A stretch of 64,000 bases of DNA, taken from Ruminococcus sp. GTDB lineage: Bacteria > Bacillota > Clostridia > Oscillospirales > Acutalibacteraceae. Shown here in pieces: positions 42,041 through 50,292 of this stretch. Within the stretch, counting starts at the first letter, position 1. Each line of letters begins with the position of its first letter. The notes below the pieces were generated by a model. It saw only the letters and a program-made list of their open reading frames with translations, did no database searches and was not told where the DNA came from. The position numbers and the translations under genes were made by a program. Location: positions 1 through 64,000 of the forward strand of contig JAFRDE010000009.1 of the NCBI GenBank assembly GCA_017403985.1, written 5' to 3'.

Positions 42041-43003
42041 TCAAAATTCTTCCTTGATCGATCTGGTAAACAGGGCTGAAAGCTCCTCGTTCGCGTCGGC
42101 GTTTTCGAAGAGGATGCGGTAAACGGCGGTGGTGATCGGCAGATCTACGCCGAGCTGTTCGCCCAGCCTGACCATCGCTTTACTGGTCATCACGCCCTCG
42201 GCTAATTTCTCGAATTTCTCGCCCTTGACGAACGCTTCGCCGTATCTTCTGTTGTGACTCCAGGGGGAGAAGAGGGTCGCCTCGTAGTCGCCTAAGTGAC
42301 ACAGACCGTAGGCGGAGATCTCATTGCCGCCCGCGGCTTTGATCAGCCTCGCGACCTCGCGGGTACCGCGCGCCATGAGCGCGCCCTTGATGGAGGTGCA
42401 GCCCGCGCCGTCCAACATGCCCGCAGCGATGCCGACGACGTTCTTCGCCGCCGCGCCGATCTCGGATCCGATCAGGTCGGTGCCGAGGTAGAAGCGGATC
42501 AGCTCGCTGTTGAAACTGTGCACCAGCTTGCGCTTGACTTCTTCGTTATCGGAGTCGATGACCATGCAGTTCGGGATGCCCTTGACGTAGTCCTGCGGAT
42601 GACCGGGGCCTACCCATACTGCGACGGGCGTTTTTTCTGTGTCGACAAAGTCGCCGACGACCTGCGTCAGGCGCTTGCCGGTGCTTTCTTCGATACCCTT
42701 CATGCATAGCACGATGATCTTGCCGTCGAGGTTATACTGCGTGATGGTCTTCATGTAATCGCGCAGATACTGCGACGAGATAGAGATCACGATCACCTCG
42801 GCGCGCTCAATGGCGAATTGGTGGTCATAGGTGACGGTGATGCTCTCGGGGAAGGTGAGGTAGTCGTTATGATGCGTCTTTAAAAGCTGCTGTAATTCGG
42901 GCGCGTTCTCCAGACCGCAGGATACGACCTCGTGACCGATACGGTCGAGGTACCACGCGATACAGCTGCCCCAGCGTCCGCAGCCTAAAACTGAAATCTT
43001 CAT
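42041..43003 (-). CDS. gpsA: Glycerol-3-phosphate dehydrogenase [NAD(P)+]
   Basis: Makes sn-glycerol 3-phosphate for phospholipids from dihydroxyacetone phosphate. The 320-residue protein starts MKISVLGCGRWGSCIAWYL, the GxGxxG nucleotide site, and has KNVVGIAAGMLDGAG with the catalytic Lys, followed by the GLCHLGDYEATLFSPWSHNR segment of the family. The start at 43003 is eight bases after AAGGAG on the minus strand; a longer start at 43030 has no ribosome site. A probable 6S RNA gene lies upstream on the same strand. Confidence 0.92.
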   Translation of the reverse strand: MKISVLGCGRWGSCIAWYLDRIGHEVVSCGLENAPELQQLLKTHHNDYLTFPESITVTYDHQFAIERAEVIVISISSQYLRDYMKTITQYNLDGKIIVLCMKGIEESTGKRLTQVVGDFVDTEKTPVAVWVGPGHPQDYVKGIPNCMVIDSDNEEVKRKLVHSFNSELIRFYLGTDLIGSEIGAAAKNVVGIAAGMLDGAGCTSIKGALMARGTREVARLIKAAGGNEISAYGLCHLGDYEATLFSPWSHNRRYGEAFVKGEKFEKLAEGVMTSKAMVRLGEQLGVDLPITTAVYRILFENADANEELSALFTRSIKEEF

Positions 43004-43086
43004 AGCAGTTCTCCTTGTAAGATAAAACAAGCGGTTTGTTGGTCAAAATATCATATCAATCGGGTGCGGGCAGCACCCGACATATA

Positions 43087-43121
43087 TTATTCACTATTCA
43101 TTATTCATTTTTCAGTATTCA
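43087..43121. repeat. Heptamer array type B (5 units) with GC-rich hairpin
   Basis: On the minus strand: TGAATAC, TGAAAAA, TGAATAA, TGAATAG and TGAATAA, followed by a GC-rich hairpin at 43061-43080 (CGGGTGCGGGCAGCACCCGA on plus). Layout equals the array at 36207. Confidence 0.8.
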
Positions 43122-43135
43122 TTACATAAAGGTAT

Positions 43136-43314
43136 CCCACCTGACCGTAACGATCTTGAGATAACCTGCCTACACGATGACAGGTGGGTGCCCGCCCTGC
43201 GGCTTTAGGCTCCCTTCGTCCATACGGATGGGAGGTCTGCACACCGCCGTAGGAGCTAAGCTCCCGATTTAAGGGTTGTAGGGTTATTTGCGATCGATAC
43301 GCGGATCAGGTAGG
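43136..43314 (-). ncRNA. ssrS: 6S RNA (probable)
   Basis: The 346-base gap 43004-43349 holds a minus-strand RNA of about 179 bases. Its ends pair in a long terminal stem: CCTACCTGATCC with GTATCGATC (5' side, 43314 to about 43292) against GATCGTTACGGTCAGGTGGG (3' side, 43155-43136). The middle has GGTGTGC, a hairpin, then AGCCTAAAGCCGC and GGGCACCCACCT, aligning with the E. coli 6S stretch GGUGAGC-hairpin-AGCCUUAAAACUGC-CACAUUCACCU, and a following CCTGTC/GGCAGG hairpin. 6S RNA binds sigma-A RNA polymerase by imitating an open promoter. Ends are approximate. Confidence 0.75.
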
Positions 43315-43349
43315 ATATTGACTTGGTTATTAGGTTGTCAGGGGAGGGA

Positions 43350-43652
43350 TCATTCCTCGTCGTCGACGTCGTCGAAAAGCTCATCAAAATGCTTCTCAAA
43401 AACTGCGCTTAACTCATCCAGCAGAGCGTTGTCCTCGACCTCGGCGAGCTGCTCCTCGCCGTCCTCCTCGATGACTTCCATGATGTAATATTCGCCGCTG
43501 TCCTCAACGGTCTCTTCGGCTGAATCAAAGATGGGATACAGGGCGTAAAAAACGCCTTTTTCATTCTCGATGATATCGAGGATCTCAAAGTTGTGTTCGA
43601 CGTTGTCTTCGTCGATCAGGGTGATCAGATCGGGCTTGTAATCGTTGTCCAT
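43350..43652 (-). CDS. DUF1292 (YrzB-like) protein
   Basis: A 100-residue acidic protein with the DUF1292 pattern ITLIDEDNVEHNFEILDIIENEKGVFYALYP, then EYYIMEVIEEDGEEQLAEVED. The family is widespread in Firmicutes, often near Holliday-junction or SigL-linked genes, with no assigned function. It has its own promoter upstream (43686-43714) and lies just before the 6S RNA gene on the same strand. Confidence 0.85.
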   Translation of the reverse strand: MDNDYKPDLITLIDEDNVEHNFEILDIIENEKGVFYALYPIFDSAEETVEDSGEYYIMEVIEEDGEEQLAEVEDNALLDELSAVFEKHFDELFDDVDDEE

Positions 43653-43685
43653 ATTTGTTCCTCAAACGTGTTTTTCTATGCTTTA

Positions 43686-43714
43686 ATTTTACTATGTTGA
43701 TTGCGCGAAGTCAA
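43686..43714 (-). promoter_or_regulatory. Promoter of the DUF1292 gene
   Basis: On the minus strand TTGACT (43714-43709), 17-bp spacer and TAAAAT (43691-43686), 34 bases upstream of the start codon. Confidence 0.8.
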
Positions 43715-43816
43715 GAGATTTTCGTAAGATTTCACGCAGAAAAACATAGGAATTTTCGACAGAAAAATACGCCTTTTTTCTACATGCTTTATCGAGTAGT
43801 ATTTTTCGATAATATA

Positions 43817-43845
43817 TTGAAAAAATCGCCGAAATATAGTATAAT
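43817..43845 (+). promoter_or_regulatory. Promoter of the phosphoglycosyl transferase gene
   Basis: TTGAAA (43817-43822), 17-bp spacer and TATAAT (43840-43845), divergent from the DUF1292 promoter; 105 bases before the start codon. Confidence 0.8.
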
Positions 43846-43949
43846 AATTACGATTACAGGCTTGTTGTTCCGCGGAGGTTTTCGGCATAAAGAATATGTT
43901 CCTTTATTCTCCGCATAGTATTGTTATAACACCGAGTGACGGAGGAAGT

Positions 43950-44645
43950 ATGTTGCTCTTACCGTATGATCGTTTGCCCCGCGAGTTTCAATGTCCCGAG
44001 GTAAAGAAATACTATGACATTCTGGATAAAAAACGAATGAGTTTGTTTTTGAAGCGCGTGACGGATATCGTGCTGTCGCTGATCATGATCCTCATCCTTT
44101 TGCTGCCGATGGCGGTGATCGCGGTGATCATCAAGGCGACCTCTAAGGGACCCGTGCTGTATAAGCAGGAGCGCGTGACGACCTACGGAAAACGCTTCCG
44201 TATCTGGAAGTTCCGCACGATGACCGTCGGTGCGGATCAGCAGGGCGCGCTGGTGACCTCGGCGCACGACAACCGCGTGACCGGCGTCGGCGCGACGCTG
44301 AGGAAGTTCCGCCTTGACGAGCTGCCGCAGGCGTTCCATGTGCTGTCCGGCAAGATGAGCTTTGTCGGCACCCGTCCCGAGGTCGTCAAGTATGTGGAGC
44401 GTTACACGCCCGAGATGAGGGCGACGCTGCTGATGCCCGCGGGTATCACGTCGCTGGCGTCCATCAAGTTCAAGGACGAGGACGCGATGATCGGCGACGT
44501 CAGCGATCCCGATGAGGTGGACCGCATTTATGTGGAGGAGATCCTCCCGAAAAAGATGGAGTATAACCTCAAGTATCTCAGCCGTTTCGGCTTCCGCAGA
44601 GATATCTATCTGATGTTCGCGACGATCAAAAACGTCGTATCATAA
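43950..44645 (+). CDS. Bacterial sugar transferase (phosphoglycosyl transferase)
   Basis: Starts a lipid-linked glycan by moving a sugar phosphate to undecaprenyl phosphate. The 231-residue protein has a hydrophobic re-entrant segment (about 37-60), GPVLYKQERVTTYGKRFRIWKFRTM, and the catalytic Asp-Glu pair in RLDELPQ followed by FVGTRPE, the core of WcaJ/PglC-type enzymes. The start at 43950 follows GGAGGAAGT; a start at 43896 is in frame but has no ribosome site. With the ligase-like gene that follows, it suggests a surface polysaccharide function, although no glycosyltransferases are adjacent. Confidence 0.9.
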   Translation: MLLLPYDRLPREFQCPEVKKYYDILDKKRMSLFLKRVTDIVLSLIMILILLLPMAVIAVIIKATSKGPVLYKQERVTTYGKRFRIWKFRTMTVGADQQGALVTSAHDNRVTGVGATLRKFRLDELPQAFHVLSGKMSFVGTRPEVVKYVERYTPEMRATLLMPAGITSLASIKFKDEDAMIGDVSDPDEVDRIYVEEILPKKMEYNLKYLSRFGFRRDIYLMFATIKNVVS

Positions 44646-44656
44646 AGCGATTATTA

Positions 44657-44703
44657 TGTCATTGCGCGGACTTTCGCCCGCAGCAATCCCGCAAACAGGG
44701 AAT
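44657..44703. repeat. Partial copy of the GTCATT(G)CG interspersed element
   Basis: GTCATTGCGCGG followed by AATCCCGCAAACAGGGAAT matches the left end and inner motif of the element at 36785. The right end is missing. Confidence 0.6.
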
Positions 44704-44804
44704 ATATCGATCGGTAACATCAAACATGATCGATGAACTGATAATGAATATCATTCTCATCTGAATGAATCCGATCGAATCATCAACCTTTGTCGAGGGT
44801 GGTT

Positions 44805-46271
44805 ATGAGTAAGTTCAAAAAGGCTGTTCTGGATACCTCGCTGTTCCGCCGCAGCTATGTGATCTGCCTCTTTTGCAGTAATATCTCCTTTGTGCTGATA
44901 CCGGCGTATCTGGTGCTGATATTCCTGTTCTTCTGGGGCGTATTTCTCATGATATATAACGAGCGCAAGTACCATACCGTGCTGAAAACGCGTTACGGTC
45001 TGTGGCTGCTTGCATTTGTGCTGTCGTCGCTGCTGACGGTGGTGACGCATCTGGCGAGCTCGTTGTTATATAACGCTTACAATCTGATCATGGTGCTGCA
45101 TCTGGCAATGTGCTTCTTTGTGTTCTATTCGGTACATACCGAAAAGCACCTGAACTTCCGCCGCGAGCTGTACTCCGTCTGCCGCTTCATCGTCTATTGC
45201 TCGACGGTGCTCGGAATACTGGGACTGGCGTTCCTGATGGCTGAGATCAGCTTCGAGGTGCTGTGGTTCAAGTTCATCATTTTCGAGAACCGCTTCGACG
45301 GCATGTTCGTCAATCCGAATCAGCTCGGCTTTATCGCCGTGGTCGCGATATTCTGTTCGCATATGCTGCTGAAAAAGGACTTTATCGCGATATCGGGACG
45401 CGAACGCGTCAGCCGCATCTGGATCGGCTCCTGCGTCGCGGTCAACGCGATCTCGCTGCTGCTGTGCGACTCCAACGGCGCGATGGTCCTGATGATAGGA
45501 TACGCGATCTTCTTCGTGATATACAAGATGTTCGGCTCGGAATCGAAGTTTTCCGTCAAACAGATCATCACCAAGTCAGCGGCGTGTCTCTTGGCGGGGT
45601 TGGTCATCGTAGCGGCGGTGTTCTTCGTCCGCAACATCACGCAGGCAGGCTTTGTCCAGATCATGAAGGCGACCTCCGAGTCGACGATCGTATCGTCGGA
45701 CAGCCTGACCGATAAGATCGCGCACGACGAGGCGGTCGTGACCTTTGAGCATGAAAACAAGAATCTGGATTCCGGACGCTTCAAGCTGTGGAAGCAGGCG
45801 GCGAAGATGTTCCTCGAGAATCCGATCATGGGCATCGGCAAGGGCAATATCTACGAGTACGGCAACCGCATGTTTGAGGACGGTATCAAGTTCTCGAAAG
45901 GCTACGGAGCGCTGGCGCCGATCATGACGGATTTCCATAACGGGTATATCACGATACTGGTATGCTCGGGCATCATCGGCTTTGTGCTGTTCTGCATCTT
46001 CGGTCTGCGGTTCTTCAAGCATATCACCATGCATGTGTTCCGTGACGGCAGCCTCAAGGAAAGTGTACTGCCGTGTATGTATGCGTTTATCTGCTCGTAC
46101 GCGATCTATTCGTGCTTCGAGGTAGGACTGCTGTACAATGTGAATTTCATGGTCATCTTCTTCTGGCTGACCCTCGGCTATACCTCCTGCTTCCTCGTCA
46201 AATACGAGCCTGACAGAGAACTCGGCACATTTGTATTGTTCGGCAAGACTTTCCGCAGGGGTTTATTGTAA
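44805..46271 (+). CDS. O-antigen ligase/polymerase-like membrane protein
   Basis: A 488-residue protein with about ten membrane helices. The large outer loop (about 285-380) and the segment FENRFDGMFVNPNQLGFIAVVAIF, with its NPNQLG motif, are typical of Wzy/WaaL-type polymerases and ligases, as is the late NGYITILVCSGIIGF. It probably joins or polymerises lipid-linked glycan on the outer face. It sits downstream of the phosphoglycosyl transferase. The start at 44805 follows GAGGGTGG; an in-frame GTG at 44790 is an alternative. Confidence 0.8.
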   Translation: MSKFKKAVLDTSLFRRSYVICLFCSNISFVLIPAYLVLIFLFFWGVFLMIYNERKYHTVLKTRYGLWLLAFVLSSLLTVVTHLASSLLYNAYNLIMVLHLAMCFFVFYSVHTEKHLNFRRELYSVCRFIVYCSTVLGILGLAFLMAEISFEVLWFKFIIFENRFDGMFVNPNQLGFIAVVAIFCSHMLLKKDFIAISGRERVSRIWIGSCVAVNAISLLLCDSNGAMVLMIGYAIFFVIYKMFGSESKFSVKQIITKSAACLLAGLVIVAAVFFVRNITQAGFVQIMKATSESTIVSSDSLTDKIAHDEAVVTFEHENKNLDSGRFKLWKQAAKMFLENPIMGIGKGNIYEYGNRMFEDGIKFSKGYGALAPIMTDFHNGYITILVCSGIIGFVLFCIFGLRFFKHITMHVFRDGSLKESVLPCMYAFICSYAIYSCFEVGLLYNVNFMVIFFWLTLGYTSCFLVKYEPDRELGTFVLFGKTFRRGLL

Positions 46272-46320
46272 TCATGTATGAAACAGCGGTTATATCCGAT
46301 AATATCCGTGGTGATGTACA

Positions 46321-46803
46321 GTGAAATTATATATTCAGCGTGATACCTCGACAATGAACGCGCGGTATCAGGCGGCAGATGAAAAAGGCAGCCTCCGTTA
46401 TACCGTGACGGGGAAACGTACTCCCTCCGGCGAGAGTGTCCGCATCAAAACGCCCGACGGCGAGACGGTATGCAGGATCCGTATGCTCGGCTTCTCCGCG
46501 CTGTCGATCTACAGCATCAGCGTCGGCAATGAGAGCATGCGGCTGAATGTCGCCGTAGGCAGCGGCAGAGCGTCGGTGCGCTTTCGCGGTATCAGCTTCT
46601 TAGTGCGCGGCGATGTGCTCTTGGGCTCCTACTCCATCCTCGATGCGGATACCGCCGTGGTGTGCGCGGTAGGGAAGGATTATGCCCGCGGCTGTATACA
46701 GCTGGATATACGGCAAAACGACAGAGAACTCTTCTGTCTTGCGACGGCGATCTGCATCGACAGCCTGAATGTCGGTAGTATCCCCGCATTACAGATGACA
46801 TAA
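46321..46803 (+). CDS. LURP-one-like (tubby fold) protein
   Basis: A 160-residue protein. Repeated short strands (MKLYIQRDTSTMNARYQAADEKGSLRYTVTG, then FLVRGDVLLGSYSILDADTAVVCAVGK) resemble the LURP-one-related/YxjI family, a closed beta-barrel of tubby type that may bind membrane lipids. No membrane segment or signal is seen. The match is by pattern and moderate. A GC-rich hairpin and a partial heptamer array follow. Confidence 0.55.
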   Translation: MKLYIQRDTSTMNARYQAADEKGSLRYTVTGKRTPSGESVRIKTPDGETVCRIRMLGFSALSIYSISVGNESMRLNVAVGSGRASVRFRGISFLVRGDVLLGSYSILDADTAVVCAVGKDYARGCIQLDIRQNDRELFCLATAICIDSLNVGSIPALQMT

Positions 46804-46839
46804 GGATAGCAGGGGAGGGGCTTGCTCCTCCCGCCGGCA

Positions 46840-46860
46840 AGTGACCGGCGACAAGTGATC
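46840..46860. repeat. Partial heptamer array type A (3 units)
   Basis: AGTGACC, a degenerate GGCGACA and AGTGATC, followed by AGTTAAC; preceded by the hairpin GGAGGGGC-TT-GCTCCTCC at 46813-46830. Confidence 0.65.
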
Positions 46861-46894
46861 AGTTAACTGAATAGAATGAGAAAGGAAATACATT

Positions 46895-47374
46895 ATGGAC
46901 AAGTTATTACGGTTATTAGGCGAGAATTCTTCTTATACGACGGCACAGCTGTCGATGATGCTCGGCGAGTCCGAGGACGCGATCAAGGCGCGCATCAAGG
47001 AATATGAAGACAGCGGGATCATCCGCGGCTATCAGGCGGTTGTCAACTGGGACGAGGTCCCCGACGCGGGCGTGATGGCGATGATCGAGCTCAAGGTTGC
47101 GCCTCAGATGCAGAAAGGCTTCGACGATATCGCGGAAAAGATTCTGGCATACGACGAGGTGGAATCCGTCTATCTGATGGCGGGCGCGTATGATCTTCTG
47201 CTGACCGTAAAGGGCAGGACGATCCAGGATGTATCTTCCTTTGTCGCGAAGCGTCTGGCGGCGATGCACGGTATCCTGTCTACCGCGACGCATTTTATCC
47301 TCAAGCGCTACAAAGAGGACGGCGTGCCGCTGGTCGATAAGAAAAAAGACGGAAGGGAAATGATTTTTGGATGA
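46895..47374 (+). CDS. Lrp/AsnC-family transcriptional regulator
   Basis: A 159-residue regulator with an N-terminal helix-turn-helix (TTAQLSMMLGESEDAIKARIKEYEDSGIIRGYQAVVNW) and a C-terminal ligand-binding RAM domain (VMAMIELKVAPQ, YLMAGAYDLLLTVKG). It overlaps the following aminotransferase gene by four bases (ATGA), so it probably senses an amino acid linked to that enzyme. An AAAGGAAA site precedes the start. Confidence 0.92.
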   Translation: MDKLLRLLGENSSYTTAQLSMMLGESEDAIKARIKEYEDSGIIRGYQAVVNWDEVPDAGVMAMIELKVAPQMQKGFDDIAEKILAYDEVESVYLMAGAYDLLLTVKGRTIQDVSSFVAKRLAAMHGILSTATHFILKRYKEDGVPLVDKKKDGREMIFG

Positions 47375-48555
47375 ATTATTCCGAAAAATTGACGCCGTCG
47401 ATCCAAAGCGTAAAGCCCTCGGGCATTCGCCGTTTTTTCGACATCGTCAACGAAATGGACCATGTGATTTCCCTGTCGGTCGGCGAGCCCGATTTCCAGA
47501 CGCCGTGGCATGTGCGTCAGGCGGGCATCACCTCGCTGGAAGAGGGAAAGACATGGTACACTCCGAACCGCGGCTTCAAGGAGCTATGTCAGGAGATAAC
47601 AAAATTCTATAAAAGAAAATACAACGTTACATATGACCCTAAGACGGAATGTGTCGTGACGGTAGGAGGCAGCGAAGCGATCGATAACGCGATCCGCTGT
47701 CTGGTATCGAGCGGCGACGAGGTGCTGATCCCTCAGCCCTCCTTTGTCTGCTATGAGCCGCTGACGATTATGGCGGGCGCGACCCCCGTGATCATTCAGA
47801 CGACTGCGGAGAACGCTTTCCGCCTGACGCCCGAACAGCTCGAGGAAAAGATCACCGATAAGACCAAGCTCCTGATCCTGCCGTATCCGAACAACCCGAC
47901 CGGCGGCATCATGGAGCGCGCCGATCTCGAGGCGATCGCCGAGGTCATCAAAAAGCACGATTTGATGGTGCTGTCCGACGAGATCTACTCCGAGCTGACC
48001 TATGAGGGTAAGCAGCATGTGTCTATTGCGTCTGTCGACGGCATGTGGGAGCGCACGGTGGTCATCAACGGCTTTTCCAAGTCCTACGCGATGACCGGCT
48101 GGCGGCTCGGCTACGCGCTCGCTCCCAAGGAGATCTGCGCGATGATGGTCAAGCTGCACCAGTTCTGCATCATGTCCGCGCCGACGACCGCGCAATACGC
48201 GGCGATCGAGGCGCTTCGACACGGCGACGACGATATCGCCGAGATGAAGAGCGAATATGATATGCGCCGCCGCTTTGTGGTGGGCTCGCTGAATAAGATG
48301 GGACTGACCTGCTTCAACCCTGAGGGCGCGTTCTACTGCTTCCCCTGTATCAAATCGACGGGGCTCTCCAGCGAAGAGTTCTGCACCCGTCTGCTCCACA
48401 GCAAGCATGTCGCGCTGGTGCCCGGTTCCGCGTTCGGCGAATGCGGCGAGGGCTATGTGCGCCTGAGCTATTCGTATTCCATTAAGCACCTGACGCGCGC
48501 GATGGAATTGATCAGAGAGTTTTTGAAGGAATTGAAAGATGAAAGCAACGGTTAA
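47371..48555 (+). CDS. Class I/II aminotransferase
   Basis: A 394-residue PLP enzyme of the aspartate aminotransferase fold (class I gamma, PatA/AlaT-like). Visible motifs are SVGEPDFQTPWHVR, YTPNRGFKELCQEI, PYPNNPTGG, and the PLP lysine in NGFSKSYAMTGWRLGY, with the late FVRLSYS-type motif written YVRLSYSYS. The exact amino acid pair is not readable. It is coupled to the Lrp-type regulator and overlaps ispE by 17 bases. Confidence 0.9.
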   Translation: MNYSEKLTPSIQSVKPSGIRRFFDIVNEMDHVISLSVGEPDFQTPWHVRQAGITSLEEGKTWYTPNRGFKELCQEITKFYKRKYNVTYDPKTECVVTVGGSEAIDNAIRCLVSSGDEVLIPQPSFVCYEPLTIMAGATPVIIQTTAENAFRLTPEQLEEKITDKTKLLILPYPNNPTGGIMERADLEAIAEVIKKHDLMVLSDEIYSELTYEGKQHVSIASVDGMWERTVVINGFSKSYAMTGWRLGYALAPKEICAMMVKLHQFCIMSAPTTAQYAAIEALRHGDDDIAEMKSEYDMRRRFVVGSLNKMGLTCFNPEGAFYCFPCIKSTGLSSEEFCTRLLHSKHVALVPGSAFGECGEGYVRLSYSYSIKHLTRAMELIREFLKELKDESNG

Positions 48556-49429
48556 AGCCCCCGCGAAAATCAACCTGACGCTGGATATCGTCGGCAAACG
48601 TGCCGACGGCTATCACGACGTGGCGATGGTGATGCAGACGGTCTCGCTCTATGATACCGTTACCGTAGAGACGACGGACGGCGAGGGGATCGAGGTATCC
48701 TGTCCCGCTTATCCGGACGTCCCGACGGACGACAGCAACATCGTCTGTAAAGCCGCGAAGGCGTTCTTTCAGACGACCGGTGTTCAGCCGAAGCCTTTGA
48801 AGATCACGATCGATAAGGTGATCCCGACGCAGGCGGGTCTGGCGGGCGGCTCCTCTGACGGCGCTGCCGTTGTGCTGGCGCTGAATCAGCTTTTTGAAAC
48901 GCATTTAAAGATGGAAGAAATGGCGGATATCTGCGCCCGGTTCGGCTCGGATGTGCCGTTCTGTCTGCTGGGCGGTACGATGTTCGCGACCGGGACGGGC
49001 ACGACGCTGAAAAAACTGCGCTCTATGCCGTCGTGTTACATCGTGATCTGCAAGCCGGAGGTCTGCGTATCCACCGCGGCGGCATATGCCGCGTGCGATG
49101 CGCGCGAGCCGAAGGGCTTCCTCTATACTGACGAGCTGATCAAGCGACTGTACAGCCGCGACATCCGCGGGCTGGCGACCTGCCTGTACAACGAGTTTGA
49201 ACAGGTGATGGAGCTGCCCGAGATCAACGAGATCAAAAAGCTGATGCTGTCGGCGAAAGCGCTGGGCGCGTCGATGAGCGGCTCCGGGTCTGCGGTTTAC
49301 GCGATATTTCTCGATAAGAAAAAAGCGGAGAAATGCGCTAATATTCTAAAAGGGAAATATAACAAAGTTTTCCTGACGCAGCCTCTGAAAGAAGGCTGCC
49401 GCGTGGAATCAACAGAATTATCTGAATAA
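48539..49429 (+). CDS. ispE: 4-diphosphocytidyl-2-C-methyl-D-erythritol kinase
   Basis: GHMP kinase of the MEP isoprenoid pathway. The 296-residue protein starts ATVKAPAKINLTLDIVGKRADGYHD, has the ATP-binding PTQAGLAGGSSDGAAVV, and the late GASMSGSGSAVYAIF motif. It supplies precursors for undecaprenyl phosphate and quinones. Its start lies inside the aminotransferase gene, and a hairpin after it touches the next gene's start. Confidence 0.95.
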   Translation: MKATVKAPAKINLTLDIVGKRADGYHDVAMVMQTVSLYDTVTVETTDGEGIEVSCPAYPDVPTDDSNIVCKAAKAFFQTTGVQPKPLKITIDKVIPTQAGLAGGSSDGAAVVLALNQLFETHLKMEEMADICARFGSDVPFCLLGGTMFATGTGTTLKKLRSMPSCYIVICKPEVCVSTAAAYAACDAREPKGFLYTDELIKRLYSRDIRGLATCLYNEFEQVMELPEINEIKKLMLSAKALGASMSGSGSAVYAIFLDKKKAEKCANILKGKYNKVFLTQPLKEGCRVESTELSE

Positions 49430-49438
49430 ACTAAACAT

Positions 49439-49485
49439 TACCTGCCAAAGATGAAAACAAACACATTAAGGCAGGTAATTCTTTT
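49439..49485 (+). promoter_or_regulatory. Hairpin that terminates ispE or masks the spoIIR ribosome site
   Basis: TTACCTGCC (49439-49447) pairs with GGCAGGTAA (49471-49479), followed by TTCTTTT. The right arm contains AGGCAGG, the probable ribosome site of spoIIR, seven bases before its TTG start. The ATG at 49451 lies in the loop. Confidence 0.65.
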
Positions 49486-50074
49486 GAAGAAATATATTCA
49501 TTTGTTGGTACTCTCAATTATGCTGGCGGGAATGATACTGTCTCTGCCGTTCTTTAATTCTTGTGAAGAATTAACTGAGGATGTACTGCGCGTACATATC
49601 CTCGCGAATTCCGATTCCGCCGCCGACCAGAGCCTCAAGCTCAGCGTGCGCGACAGGATCGTCAGCGAGTGTTCCGATTACTATGACGGCTGCGGCGGAA
49701 AGGAAGAGGCGCTCGATATCACGCAAGCGCATCTTGACGAGATCGAATCGCTCGCGCGTGAAGAGATCCGAAGCCGCGGTTTTCGTTATCCCGTTCACGC
49801 CGAGGTGAGCGAGATGTATTTCAACACACGATATTATGACGACTTCACCATGCCCGCCGGGTGGTATGACTCCCTGCGTCTGACGATCGGCAGCGGCGGG
49901 GGACAGAACTGGTGGTGCGTGATGTACCCCTCACTGTGTGTCGGCGCGGCATCCGAAAGCGAGATGAAAGACTCGCTCGACGACGGCGAATATAAGGTGG
50001 TCAAGACGGATAAGTATGATTTTCGCTTCAAGATCGTCGAGTACTGGGAGAGCTTTCGCTCTTGGTTCCGATGA
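49484..50074 (+). CDS. spoIIR: Stage II sporulation protein R
   Basis: Forespore signal that triggers processing of pro-sigma-E in the mother cell. The protein has a signal or membrane segment (KKYIHLLVLSIMLAGMILS), then RVHILANSDSAADQSLKLSVRDRI and FTMPAGWYDSLRLTIGSGGGQNWWCVMYPSLC, the two hallmark stretches of SpoIIR. The TTG at 49484 is chosen because AGGCAGG lies at proper distance and the signal peptide then begins LKK as usual; the ATG at 49451 adds 11 residues but lacks a ribosome site and sits in a hairpin loop. Confidence 0.88.
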   Translation: MKKYIHLLVLSIMLAGMILSLPFFNSCEELTEDVLRVHILANSDSAADQSLKLSVRDRIVSECSDYYDGCGGKEEALDITQAHLDEIESLAREEIRSRGFRYPVHAEVSEMYFNTRYYDDFTMPAGWYDSLRLTIGSGGGQNWWCVMYPSLCVGAASESEMKDSLDDGEYKVVKTDKYDFRFKIVEYWESFRSWFR

Positions 50075-50121
50075 TGTGCCGAAAAGAGTACATGTGATGT
50101 TTTATGATAGCATAAAAAGAG

Positions 50122-50268
50122 TAGCGACTCACGCTATGTCATTATGTTAAGAAGGCTCCTTTTGGGAAAAGGAGCTGTCGCCTGTTGGCGACTGAGGAAT
50201 TGCATCAATTGATCGAGCGTCAGCGAGAAACCTTTTCTTAACATAATGACATTGACCGACTGTCGCTT
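50122..50268. mobile_element. MITE-like element with perfect 18-bp inverted repeats
   Basis: ATGTCATTATGTTAAGAA (50136-50153) and TTCTTAACATAATGACAT (50235-50252) are perfect inverted repeats; outer AGCGAC/GTCGCT extend the symmetry. Inside are AGGCTCCTTTT/AAAAGGAGC and GTCGCC/GGCGAC hairpins. The inner part recurs in short form at 2474-2505. No ORF; it fills the gap between spoIIR and addB. Confidence 0.8.
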
Positions 50269-50292
50269 ACTTGTCACTAAATCGGAGGAAAT

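Noticed and set aside
43655-43918. 87-residue plus-strand open frame before the sugar transferase
   Set aside because: It overlaps two divergent promoters, is AT-rich and Phe-rich, and has no ribosome site.
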